DNA of 57,761 nucleotides. It comes from Bremia lactucae. Lineage: Eukaryota; Oomycota; Peronosporomycetes; Peronosporales; Peronosporaceae. The notes beneath the pieces were generated by a model. It was not told the DNA's origin and made no database searches. It saw nothing but the letters and a program-made list of their open reading frames with translations. Shown in pieces: positions 1-8,888 of this stretch. The stretch lies in NCBI RefSeq assembly GCF_004359215.1, contig NW_027152196.1:151837-209597 (forward strand). Direction: 5' to 3'. Within the stretch, counting starts at the first letter, position 1, and every line of letters begins with the position of its first letter. Made by a program: the position numbers and the translations under genes.

Positions 1-560
1 GACTATTTCGTGGATCTTTCCTTCCTTTAATTCGGCAAGGAACAGATCCCACGACATCTCCGGGAGATTTACTATCTCCTCGGCAGATTTAAAGACTTGC
101 CGGAGCACCTCAACTGAGGATGCCTCCGCAATTTCGTCTTTGACGGCCTCGAACACCTCGTTCGAAGGCCCGTCCTCTTGATTAGAGACTGATCCAAAGG
201 TCACTCGTTTAGACGTGCCTTTGATCGTCCTAATCTGTCGGGTACTCGTTTTTCGAGTTACCACGACCTTTTTCTGGGAAGCGGGTGCCGTTGCACTCCT
301 GGCTTATGCCCCCTTCCAACCGCACCAGACTCTAGGCGCTGTGCCGGTTTATGCGACGCATAACTTCTTGTCAGCTAGCCGTCTACTGCCACAGACTCTC
401 GGCTCTGTGCAAGACATTCGGACGCATGACTACTTGCCATCGTTCTTTTCACTACCCCAGTCTCCACGAGCTGGGTAGGAATTGGTGACGTTTGACATTC
501 CGTCAAGCACCCTCAACTGTGTTTGACACGACATCAGTTGCATACGCCTCTCGCAGGAGC
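1..560 (-). pseudogene. pol: Gypsy pol: protease-RT linker (family A)
   Basis: On the minus strand this stretch encodes a Ser/Thr/Glu-rich linker followed by an acidic segment with FEAVKDEI and EMSWDLFLAEL-type text, the part of pol between retropepsin and RT. The same segment is found at 32830-33671 and 39030-39874 (minus) and 45960-46180 (plus). No catalytic residues are expected here. The plus-strand reading frames across it are shadows. Confidence 0.6.
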
Positions 561-599
561 ACATCCTTTCCGGCGTCCTGCGTAGAGTTCGCAACTGTG

Positions 600-1000
600 C
601 GTGTACGCCAGTCTATCCATGGTCTTTGCCAACCATGGCATGCCTAGGATGAGGTCATACGGATTCTCCATACCTAGGACTGTGAACTTCTCTTTACAAA
701 GAAGTCACTAAAGCTGGACGCGAGTTCTACCCGAACTCCCTCAGACTTAACGAGCGCGTCGTTTGCTAAACGAACGGTCGCCTCTTCTCGCTTGCCATCC
801 TGGCAAAGTGACTCAAACATCGCCGGTCTCTTTCTTAGAGCCGCGAATTTTACAAAATTTTGTGATGCACCAGAACCCACTTGGAGGGTCATCACCTGAT
901 CGTAGCCTCTTACTTGAGCGCTATAGACCAGCAGGGTTGAGGTCCCAAATTTCGAGACCTCAGGGACTATGCTACCCATTTATTTGTTCAACAAATCTAA
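600..1000 (-). pseudogene. pol: Gypsy retropepsin, catalytic Asp lost (family A)
   Basis: The minus strand encodes an aspartic protease of the retrotransposon type: VMTLQVGSGASQNFVK near 855-905, then a VRLAND segment and, after a frameshift near 680-705, a PYDLILGMPWL segment at about 620-660, the conserved second half of the fold. The active-site triad D-S-G-A-S has become G-S-G-A-S; the homologous copies at 33960-34010 and 40163-40213 keep DSGAS. The enzyme would normally cut Gag-Pol; this copy cannot be active as it stands. Confidence 0.75.
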
Positions 1001-1045
1001 ACTTAGGGGTAGCTTCAGAGTCCACGTCAGTAGGGCATCTCGCCC

Positions 1046-2127
1046 CTACTGCGTTCCTGCATTTCCCAACCCGTCAGTGGTCGATGCAGAACTCATGTAT
1101 CTCGCACACTTGTTGCTGCCATCTCCCTTTAGGAAGGGAGTCCTCTTGCTGAGCATCTTTGCCCCAGTAGGGACCGTAGCATAGCAGTGAGCCATCATAA
1201 AGCCGCGCTTGCCGCATTTATAGCGGACAACGTCTGCATTGCCCAACTCCATGGGAATGGCATCCAACCTCTCGGCCGACGGCTTGTACCAAGGTGTCGC
1301 CGAGGCACTGTTGTGGGATTGCACCTCAACTAAGGCAACTTGGATAGCCTCTTCCATCGTTGACGGCACCTTTCTGAAAAGGGCCTGTCCGTATTGGCCA
1401 TGATGTAGTCGGTTCATAAATGTGGGCACCTTAATGTGCTCCGGAATCGGACCTACAATAATGGATGCCGACAGCAAGCACATCTTCCGCACATACTCTT
1501 GCAGAGATCGCTTCGCATGTCGTCTCCAAAGAAGTGCGCCTGAAGCAACACTTCGTTGTTTGGTGGCTGGTACATGGCGCGAATCTTATCCATATAGATC
1601 GCTCATATAGGGAACACTTTTCTGTCCGCCTTAAGCGCCAAGTAAGCGCACTCTGAGGCCTTACCGCGCAAATGCAACATGGCCTACGACACCATCCGGC
1701 TGTCATCCTCGATAGGCTGCACGACAACCCATTGTTCCACGACTAACAGCTAGTGGACAATCGTGTGAGCTGCAATTCCATCGGATTTGGGCGGGTCCAT
1801 CCGAATGGGCGTCGGCTGATGCGGCCGGGCAGAGAGCATCTTAACAGTCCTGTTGAGAGCTTCGCTCCGAGCCTGCTCACGCCTCAGCTCATCCTGAGTC
1901 TGAGTGATGGACTCCGTTGCAGCATGACTCTGTGCTTCGGACGCGGCCCTCTGCTGTCCGAGCACGAATGCCTCAAACTGCTCCAATTGAGCAACATGTT
2001 GCTCAGGAGGTCTACCCAGGAGCCTGGCCAGGGCTTGTTCACCAAGTCCCTGCGCCATAAGCCCTGCTACCTTCCGATGATGGTCGGAGAGGTGGGGGAA
2101 ATGAGCCTAATCAATATTGAGGCTCAT
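1046..2127 (-). pseudogene. gag: Gypsy gag with degenerate zinc knuckle (family A)
   Basis: Gag is the capsid and RNA-binding protein of the element. The family start is MSLNI-x-WAHFPHLS (ATG at 2127 on the minus strand), and here the Trp codon is TAG, a stop. A downstream Met at 2058 opens a segment rich in Gln, Glu and Arg (about 1750-2058) that looks coiled-coil-like. Further frames follow at 1431-1727 and 1046-1492. The CCHC zinc knuckle at about 1190-1225 reads R-Y-K-C-G-K-R-G-F-M-M-A-H-C: the first Cys is Arg and the His is Phe. Other family copies keep CYNCGNRGHKMARC. It is clearly gag by homology within the window, and clearly dead. Confidence 0.8.
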
Positions 2128-2184
2128 CCTACCGTACACACGCAGATATGCGGGGCCGTGGGAAGAATTTCAAGGGCTGCTAGG

Positions 2185-2718
2185 TGTAGGCGGGCACTTC
2201 GTAATGCGGCCACGCTCTACTTCGACACACACCCTAGCACAGCGAGGAAGCGGTTTAACCAGCTTCTTTTGCGTTCAGTGACGTATTTGCGGTGGGGGCG
2301 TTAGCGACCTCACCCAACGCACTAAGTACTCTGGTGAAGTGTCGTCACGGGAGCGGTAATCTGGCTTCTCGTGCACACTTACCAAGCAGGAAGTAGTTTT
2401 CAGACTGATTTATATTTAATTGTATTAAATATAAATACCTATTTTTACCTATCAAAATGCCATCTTTATAGATATTATTTAATATGTATTGCGAGCGTAT
2501 CTTCCTAGATACCTCGCGTAACGGATGACGCTAGCCATCATCCGCTCCTAATGTAAATGCACCCATGTGCATCACATACACAAGGGTTGGTCACAAATGT
2601 GAACCACACCCGAGTGCTGGGTCTAATTACTTTAATCTAGTAATTGACCATCCCCTTAAGTACACCAAATTTACTTAACGGGGACTGGGTAACGTTAGGG
2701 CAACTTTATCCCGTTACA
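2185..2718 (-). repeat. LTR, family A (5' LTR of minus-strand element)
   Basis: A 534-bp block whose reverse complement begins TGTAACGGG and ends CGCCTACA. It matches the 3' LTR at 7507-8036 almost throughout and the LTR at 35254-35794. The sequence just inside it on the gag side is CCTAGCAGCCCTTGAAATTC, a mutated form of the TGGTAGCACTTGAAATC primer-binding site seen in sister copies. Confidence 0.9.
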
Positions 2719-2793
2719 GAATTGGACTACATATCATGTGGTGGTGGTGGTGCTGGGTGTATATTCTGGGGTTGAACAGGCCGAGCGCGACCT

Positions 2794-2976
2794 TTAATGC
2801 AAGCACGTGCATTGTGGCGCTCTATTGCAATTTCTGCATCGACGTCGGAGGGGAGCCTCTAATTGATTTCCAACGCCCTCAAACTGGGAAGGATCACGTT
2901 GCGAAGATCCTGTTGGCCTTCCTGTTGTCTGTATCATTATTTTGTCATGCATGGTCCATCCGGAACCTGAAGTAAA
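2794..2976 (-). pseudogene. Short Cys-rich ORF tail between two elements
   Basis: Between the two family A elements the minus strand is open for about 60 codons. It ends in a basic, Cys-rich tail, RRRCRNCNRAPQCTCLH, after a stretch with RPTGSSQRDPSQFEGV. A Cys-rich zinc-binding tail of this sort after a variable linker is usual at the end of some DDE transposases, such as PiggyBac, so this may be a transposase remnant. The plus-strand ORF here (Trp-rich start) is considered a shadow. The assignment is an inference. Confidence 0.25.
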
Positions 2977-3010
2977 TGGTCAAGCATTACCGTTTATCGA
3001 TGATTATTAG

Positions 3011-3145
3011 AGTAACGGGCTTAAGTTGTCCTACTGTTACACAATCCCCGTTAAATAAATTATGTGTACTTAAGGAGAAGGTCAGTTACTTAAGTAATGT
3101 AATTGGACATACCACTTGGGTGTGGTTCACATTGTGATCCACCCT
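3011..3145 (+). repeat. 5' LTR remnant, family A
   Basis: The first about 135 bp match the start of the 3' LTR at 7507 (TAACGGGCTTAAGTTGTC here, with TG mutated to AG). The remaining about 400 bp of the LTR are deleted, so that the U3 start is joined directly to the primer-binding site. Confidence 0.8.
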
Positions 3146-3162
3146 TGGTAGCACTTGAAATC
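3146..3162 (+). other. Primer-binding site, TGGTAGCACTTGAAATC type
   Basis: The sequence TGGTAGCACTTGAAATC directly follows the LTR remnant and precedes the gag leader. TGG complements the CCA end of a tRNA. The same sequence follows the LTR at 35254 (minus strand), and a close variant follows the family B LTR at 15602. The tRNA would end in AAGTGCTACCA; which tRNA that is cannot be told from the window. Confidence 0.6.
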
Positions 3163-3193
3163 CTTCCCACGGCCCACATTTCTGGGCGAGAGG

Positions 3194-4145
3194 ATGAGCC
3201 TCAATATCGATTGGGCTCATTTCTCCACCTCTCCGATTATCATCGGGAGGAGACAGAGCACTTGGCACAGGGACTTGGTGAACCTTGGGAAATCTTTCTG
3301 AGCAACACGCTGCTCAATTGGAGCAGTTTGAGGCATTCGTGCTCAGACAGTAGAGAGCCGCGTCCGAGGCACAGAGTCATGCTGCAACGGAGTCCATCAC
3401 TCAGACACAGGATGAGCTGAGGCGTGAGCAGGCTCGGAGCGAAGCTCTCAACAGGACTGTTAAGATGCTCTCTGCCCGGCCACATCAGCAGAGGCGCATT
3501 CGGATGGACCCGCCCAAGTTCGATGGAACTGCAGCTCACACGATTGTCCACTAGCTGTTAGTCGTGGAACAATGGGTTGTGGTGCAGCCTATAGAGGATG
3601 ACAGCCGGATGGTGTCGTAGGCCATGTTGCATTTGCGCGGTAATGCCTCAGAGTGCGCTTACTTGGCGCTTATGGCGGACAGAAAAGTGTTCCCTACATG
3701 AGCGATCTTTAAGGATAAGATTCGCGCCATGTACCAGCCACCGAACAACGAAGTGTTGCTTCAGGCGCACTTCTTTGGAGACGACATGCGAAGCGATCTC
3801 TGCAAGAGTATGTGCAGAAGATGTGCTCGCTGTAGGCATCCATTATTGTAGGTCCGATTCCGGAGCACATTAAGGTGCCCACATTTATGAACGGACTACG
3901 GCATGGCCAATCGCGACAGGCCCTTTTCAGAAAGGTGCCGTCGACGATGGAAGCGGCAATCCAAGTTGCCTTAGTTGAGGTGCAATCCTACAACAGCGCC
4001 TCGGCGACACCTTGGTACAAGCCGTTGGCCGAGAGGTCGGATGCCATTTCCATGGAGTTGGGCAATGCAGACGTTGTCCGCTATAAATGTGGCAAGCGCG
4101 GCCATATGATGACTCACTGCTATGTTAGGGTCCCTGCTACTGGGC
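3194..4145 (+). pseudogene. gag: Gypsy gag (family A), frameshifted
   Basis: The start MSLNIDWAHF at 3194 matches the gag start of sister copies, then a one-base loss in the C-run near 3224 shifts the frame. Later frames at 3598-3873 and 3875-4145 carry the capsid-like part (PTFMNGLRHGQ, VPSTMEAAIQVALVEVQ) and a zinc knuckle at about 4079-4125. The knuckle reads R-Y-K-C-G-K-R-G-H-M-M-T-H-C, with the first Cys replaced by Arg. The minus-strand frames at 3240-3551 and 3648-3839 are shadows of this gag. Confidence 0.8.
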
Positions 4146-4149
4146 ACCG

Positions 4150-4500
4150 AGCCATTTGTTGTTTATGCGGATCACGCATCACTGCGGACCGCAATAAATA
4201 CACCGCACCTCTCACCTAGAATGGCAAGATGACTCACATTCTTCTCTGAATTTAATTTTAAAGTCGAAGACAAGCCAAATAGGTCGAATGGCTTGGCTGA
4301 CGCTTTATGCGCACCCCAGACTTCGAGGTTATACACCAGGAAAATGTGTATAGTGCGAAAGCACAATTTCAGCCGTCAACGTTGGCAGCCATGAAGGCAT
4401 TCCACGTGACGAGCTCATTACCCTTTGAAATATGTGAGAACTCGCCTGCTGTTAAATCACTTCGGTGGATGAAAGGTATCCCCTTCCGTCGCACCTGAAA
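4150..4500 (+). pseudogene. pol: Gypsy RNase H C-terminal remnant after a large deletion
   Basis: Right after the gag knuckle the sequence reads FVYADHASLRTA, the conserved (Y/V)-x-D-H-x-S-L segment of Gypsy RNase H, and a degraded LADAL-type end near 4295, followed by the connection region to integrase. Protease, RT and most of RNase H, about 2 kb in an intact element, are absent. The junction at about 4140-4155 is therefore an internal deletion. Confidence 0.7.
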
Positions 4501-4565
4501 GTAAGCTTAATCGCTTTAGCTACAGCGATGGCCTGTTATGGCATCAGCTGTCACCTTGTGATCCC

Positions 4566-4815
4566 TTGAGAATCTATGGGCCTCATGACACAGATCTCAA
4601 GCTGATGATCCTTCACGAGCTCCATGATATACCATCTAGTGGGCATCTGAGCCGTGAAAGGCATTATTACGAGTGTCAGAGGAAGTTTGGTGACCACACC
4701 TATATCGATGGGTGGTTAACTATATTCGCTCTTGCAAACAGTGTCAGCGCTTTAAGCCTGCATCGTCCAGCAGTGCGCCACTGAAGCCGCTACCAGTTCA
4801 AACGGATGATGAAAG
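4566..4815 (+). pseudogene. pol: Gypsy integrase, HHCC zinc domain
   Basis: The frame from 4566 carries LHELHDIPSSGHLS, giving the two His ligands of the integrase HHCC zinc domain. The two Cys ligands, SCKQCQRF at about 4731-4755, are in another frame, so a frameshift lies between them. The proline/serine-rich tail KPLPVQTDD leads into the catalytic core. Confidence 0.72.
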
Positions 4816-4819
4816 TAAG

Positions 4820-5944
4820 TAAGTCTGGACTTCATGTTTGGTATGCCGCCGGACTATAAGGGTCGAACTGGGCTTGTCGTCTTTGTAGACAGACTGAGCA
4901 AAATGGTGCATTTAGACTTATTTAAAACATCGATCACAGGCGAGGAGGCAGCTCTCTTGTTCCTGGATCATGTTTACCGACTACACGGGATGTTTAAGTC
5001 CATAGTATCGGACCGGGATCCACGTTTTATGCCTGGTTTTTGGCAACATGTGTTCGAGCTGCTAGGTAGCAAGCTCTACATGTCGACCGCAGATCATACC
5101 CAGACCGAACGTGCCAATCGGGTCGTGGCGGATGCCTTGCGCACTATAGCAACTCCCAAAGAGTGGAGCAAGCGATTGCCCTTTGTAGAGTTCGCTATAA
5201 ATAACAGTGTCCAAGCCAGTACGGTAAGACACTGTTTAACATTAACGGACTGCGCCATCCTCGGACGCTTGATCCCGGAATTGACATATTTGCTAAGACC
5301 AGTCTCGTTTGTGCGCAGTCCGAGTCTTAGTGGGGGAGGGCCCCTCACTATGCTCGGTGCGAAAGAGGAACATAGTTTCGTCAATATGATGATGACCCAT
5401 GAGGGTATCATATCAAAGACAGAAACTTGCTCTGGTGACCCTGCCAGTTTAGCAGTGGTCAATAAAACCACGCCTAATGATCGACCTCTCGGCGGTATCA
5501 TAGGCGAGTTTGATGCTAAAAGCGTGAGCGAGGCTCAACGCTTTTTGGATGAGCGATTCGCCATCACACGTAAGGTCCGTGACGCAATGGAAAGCGCACA
5601 GGACAAGCAAAAGAATTATGAGGTCCGAAATGGTCGCAAAAATAATGAGCGCCTAGAGTGGGTGAAAAGTAATATTAAGTATTGCTACCCTACCAAAAAA
5701 TGCAATTTCTGTACTACCTGGAGGTACTACGAGGTTGTTGCCGCGTTTCATTGGGCCCTTTACTGAGGTAGAAAAGGCTGGAGACCTAAATTATAGGCTC
5801 ACCCTTCCCCCGTATATGAAGACGCACCCCGTATTTTACGTGGGTCGTCTGAAACGGTATGTAGACCCAAATGAGGTCACATACCCCATCTGGTTAAGGA
5901 GACCGATGGTGACGCCGACTGTGAGTCGAGCGTCGTTCGGGTGA
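4820..5944 (+). pseudogene. pol: Gypsy integrase catalytic core and C-terminal region (family A)
   Basis: Integrase inserts the element cDNA into the genome. The core has the first Asp in LDFMFGMPPD (4828 on), the FVDRLSKMVH segment, the second Asp in SDRDPRF (about 5008) and the Glu in QTERANRVV (about 5101-5130), so the D,D,E residues can all be seen. The usual DGQT before TER is missing, a four-codon loss. The frame stays open to 5766 but includes sequence unlike integrase at about 5225-5500. The C-terminal GPFTEVEK / HPVFYVGRLKRY module continues in another frame to 5944. Length and motifs fit a Ty3/Gypsy integrase. Confidence 0.82.
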
Positions 5945-7419
5945 GGGGGACGGTGAAGGCGAAAAGCTATCAGATCGATCCCTCCTTCCACGAACAGGAC
6001 TCGGAGAGCGAGGGACATCACGCGAGTAACGCGATTCCCACAGCATTATCCTTTCAAAGAGGTCCAAGACAGTCTTCAGGCATTTATAACCCTGACGAGC
6101 CTTAGCTCGGACATCAACGAGATCCGAGGTCAGTCGCGAGACTTCACCCTCGAGATCCGCAATACGTCGTCCAGCAGCGCTCAACGCCTGTGACTGAACG
6201 GACGAAGGTAAGGCAGCTGCGAGTAGCTGGGCGAGATCGCCACTTTTATCGGGCGCCGCCTGCACTAATGGATGCAGGTGGGAATCAACGCTTCCTTGTT
6301 GGAAGGTTGCTTGCCCACCGCTCCGTGAGGCAAGGGTATCAGATCCTCGTCCAATGGAAAGGTCATCCGAACAGTTTTGACTCTTGGGAGCCGATCGATA
6401 CCCTACGTATTGATGTGCTCGGCTTGGTGGCTGCCTATGAAAAGTAGCACCAGCTGAGGCCTCTTCGCTAGTCTCAAATGGACTAGCAGAAGCAGCGTTG
6501 TGAGAAGAAACAGGGGGCACAGTACCGCCCATGATTTCTTTCACACGCAAGCGGGCGAAATTAATTCGCTGCGACCGCTGTTTCATTGCATCGGAATGCG
6601 GATGAATCCGGCGCAGAAATCCTGCCTCGTATTTGTTGGGCGTTTCATCTGAACGCAACACGACCGGGATCGGGAAATACGCCCAAGCGTTTTCTTTGAG
6701 CCCTCCATGATTTAAAGACGCCATATTAATTATGTGCGTCTCTACAAGAGCGCGCTCTAGGAGCGACGCTCTTGGCTCGTATAAACGAGGCCGTTTACAT
6801 GGAGGGGGCATTAATGAAATGCCACCCGTCACATCGCCACGTTCAAAACGACTGGCTTGTGACACCGACTGAGCACGTTCACGTGTCGTCGGCGAAGCTT
6901 TAGGCTCCGAATCCTCAATGTCAGAACCATTATGGGTTATTGTCTGAGCATAAGGCGTTATGGTTATACCCAACGGAGAAGCGGCTGCGCCTTTATGGGT
7001 ATCGCTCTCATTACCTGTGACTGCGCTATCCAGCGCAGACGACGAGACAGCATTCGTAAATGTTGCTGTCTCCATGTTGTGAGCCATGAGAGAATTTGCA
7101 TGGGCAATAATGCGCCATCATCCTTCCTCATGAGCTCGTTGTCCGCATCACTTCTATGAGGTGACGGCAACGGTGTCGACTCATTCTAGTCGACAATGAG
7201 CGACGAATCAGCATCCACACTGTTAAAGTGGGATCGATCCTTTAGCCCTGTTATCGCGACAGCAGCAGTAGCTGTCGGCGTTTCGACTAAGGCATTAGAC
7301 GCGGCCGGCGAATTAACGCGGCGCGTTCGCTTAGTGCGAGGTTGAGTGGGCGTCTTCGCAGACGACCCACCAACGTGGCCCTTTTTAGGTGATATATATG
7401 GCGCCGTGTATGGAAACAC
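5894..7419 (-). pseudogene. Antisense ORF between integrase and 3' LTR, family A version
   Basis: The minus strand carries a 397-codon open frame (7087-5894) preceded by a second in-phase pair of frames (7419-7186 and 7170-6964) that differ from it by a frameshift and one stop, so the original start was probably the Met at 7419, about 75 bp before the polypurine tract. The N-terminal part is basic with SPAASN and KRTRR. The middle has ENAWAYFPIPVVLRSDETP followed by NKY (about 6625-6690). The C-terminal part has SAAGRRIADLEGEVSRLTSD (about 6120-6180), a likely coiled coil. The WxxxP...ETPxNKY part resembles the antisense ORFs of families B and C. The frame also runs through the antisense of the chromodomain. 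I recognise no known domain; the function is unknown. Confidence 0.65.
6190..6447 (+). pseudogene. pol: Chromodomain at the end of Gypsy pol
   Basis: The frame ends with a textbook retrotransposon chromodomain: RFLVGRLLAHR, then YQILVQWKGHPNSFDSWEP and a closing helix before TAG at 6447. It carries the Trp-Lys-Gly and W-E-P signature, and is thought to steer integration to modified histones in chromoviruses. It is separated from the integrase C-terminal part by about 300 bp of sequence that is coding on the other strand. This is the only chromodomain I see in the window. The whole segment is also open on the minus strand. Confidence 0.85.
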
Positions 7420-7493
7420 AGGTCGCTAGAGCGATTGAGTGAACTAGCGGCGCGTAAAGCTCTTCGACGACTTCAAAATGTAAATTCGTTCTT

Positions 7494-7506
7494 AAAGAGG
7501 GGATGG
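7494..7506 (+). other. Polypurine tract
   Basis: AAAGAGGGGATGG lies directly against the first base of the 3' LTR, where the plus-strand primer of a plus-oriented element must be. It fixes the orientation of the element. Confidence 0.75.
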
Positions 7507-8036
7507 TGTAACGGGCTAAAGTTGCTTTAATGTTACACAGTCCCCGTTAAGTAAACTTGGTGTACTTAAGGGGATGGTCAATTACTAAATAAAGTAATTA
7601 GACCCAGCACTCGGGTGTGGTTCACATTTGTGACCATCCCTTGTGTATGTGATGCACATGGGTGCATTTACATTAGGAGCGGATGACGGCTAGCGTCATC
7701 CGTTACGCGAGGTATCTAGGAAGATACGCTCGCAATACATACTAAATAATATCTATAAAGATGGCATTTTGATAGGTAAAAATAGGTATTTATATTTAAT
7801 ACAATTAAATATAAATCAGTCTGAAAACTACTTCCTACTTGGTAAGTGCGCACGAGGAGCCAGATTACCGCTCCCGTGACGACACTTCACCAGAGTACTT
7901 AGTGCGTTGGGTGAGGTCGCTAACACCCCCACCGCAACTACCTCACTGCACGCAAGAGAAGCTGGTTAATACGCCTTCTCGCTGTGCTAGGGTGTGTGTC
8001 GAAGTAGAGCGTGGCATTTCGACGTGCCCGCCTACA
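7507..8036 (+). repeat. 3' LTR, family A
   Basis: It begins TGTAACGGGCTAAAG and ends CCCGCCTACA, 530 bp. It is a near copy of the LTR at 2185-2718 in the other orientation. A further pair of short inverted repeats lies near its start (TAACGGG ... CCCCGTTA). Confidence 0.9.
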
Positions 8037-8098
8037 CATTCTATCAATTCTTCTATGTGTGAACTATTCATTCCACGAGTTCTGTTATAATATAGAAT

Positions 8099-8176
8099 CT
8101 CAGCTTGCGAAATAAAAGCCCTACTTCCCTTTTTTATCTGAGCTTGCGAAATGAAAGCCCTACTTCCCTTTTTTAT
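8099..8176 (+). repeat. Tandem repeat, 2 x 39 bp
   Basis: Two adjacent 39-bp units, 8099-8137 and 8138-8176, differ at only two positions. Each contains AGCTTGCGAAAT and ends CTTCCCTTTTTTAT. They lie just outside the LTR. Confidence 0.9.
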
Positions 8177-8199
8177 TTGATTATTGCGCAGTTTGTGGT

Positions 8200-8390
8200 G
8201 ATTAATAAGTTAAGTTCAATTTTTGGTGTGTTATTGCCAAGGTGTAGTTGAAAAAAAGTGAGCGCGCGTGATGAGTGAGTGGTACGATGAGTGATGATTA
8301 ATAAGTTGAGTTCAATTTATGGTGTGTTTGTGCCAAGGTGTAGTTGAAAGTTAGCGCGCGTGATGAGTGAGTGGTACGATGAGTGATGAT
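8200..8390 (+). repeat. Tandem repeat, 2 x about 96 bp
   Basis: Two units, starting at 8200 and 8296, share GATTAATAAGTT, CCAAGGTGTAGTTGAAA and GATGAGTGAGTGGTACGATG. Each unit holds GCGCGCGTGATG. The second unit has a small deletion in the A-run. From 8391 to 8888 I see AT-rich DNA with no gene I can support; the 85-codon frame at 8529 has no recognisable feature. Confidence 0.88.
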
Positions 8391-8888
8391 AATAGTTTTA
8401 GGGGGTGAGAGAATACCAATAAGAGTGGGTAAACACTAACGAAGATATATTTTTTTGTACTTCTTTATTTATTTCATCTCATAGAGAATAATATATACTA
8501 CAGTAGTCCTCTTATAAAAATATTATTTATGTCGCACCCCATTATAGTGCCCATCTATTATTTTACGCGCTTCCCACTGAGGCTCAATATTTTCAAACCG
8601 AAAGATGCAGGTTATAATCAGATATTCACAATAACACTCGATATTTTTTTTTGCTTCCGGGTCAAAGCTTGTGTAACGTTGGCAATTGACATGATAACAA
8701 TAGTCATTACGCCTCCATTGCGAAGCGGGATATGGACAGAATATATAAAATCAATAGCTATTGTCGTTTGTGAAGTAGCGAATTGATCATCCGAGCTGTT
8801 TCATAAAGACTGAGGGGCAGAATTCAAAACTCACATTAAGCTGTTTAAACGATACTAGAACCCACCATTCATCCAGTCTCGAGAGTCT

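Larger units (their letters stand above)
1..2718 (-). mobile_element. Ty3/Gypsy family A element, 5' half (runs off left edge)
   Basis: Read on the minus strand from 2718 leftwards, this is a 5' LTR, a primer-binding region, gag, a retropepsin region and the acidic linker that precedes reverse transcriptase; the rest lies outside the window. The order and the protein motifs are those of a Ty3/Gypsy element. It is the same family as 3011-8036, 31587-35794 and 38984-41948, recognised by shared LTR and gag sequence. It is decayed: the gag start region has a stop, the zinc knuckle has lost two ligands, and the protease has lost its catalytic Asp. Confidence 0.88.
3011..8036 (+). mobile_element. 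Ty3/Gypsy family A element, internally deleted, with antisense ORF
   Basis: Plus-strand element with a remnant 5' LTR (3011-3145), primer-binding site, gag, RNase H remnant, integrase, chromodomain, an ORF on the opposite strand, a polypurine tract and a 3' LTR (7507-8036). Protease and RT are missing: the gag zinc-knuckle region runs straight into RNase H near 4150. No matching target-site duplication flanks it (ATTAG before, CATTC after), so it is old. It could only have moved with proteins supplied by another copy. Confidence 0.88.

Noticed and set aside
215..478. 87-codon frame with a hydrophobic start, like a secreted effector
   Set aside because: It is the antisense of the protease-RT linker of the family A element, and the same linker gives similar frames at 33468 and 39671. 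No RXLR motif.
1753..2304. 183-codon plus-strand frame
   Set aside because: Exact shadow of the minus-strand gag and LTR of the left-edge element; its minus-strand counterpart recurs at 3240-3551.
2736..2975. Trp-rich 79-codon frame with hydrophobic ends
   Set aside because: Low-complexity start from a GTGGTGGTGG run; the other strand has the more protein-like Cys-rich tail.
5225..5501. 135-codon minus-strand frame and an insert-like part of integrase
   Set aside because: The plus-strand integrase frame stays open through it and the family fragment at 29240-29560 has related sequence, so it is part of this family's pol, not a separate gene.
8529..8786. 85-codon hydrophobic frame
   Set aside because: AT-rich DNA gives Ile/Phe-rich frames by chance; no support.
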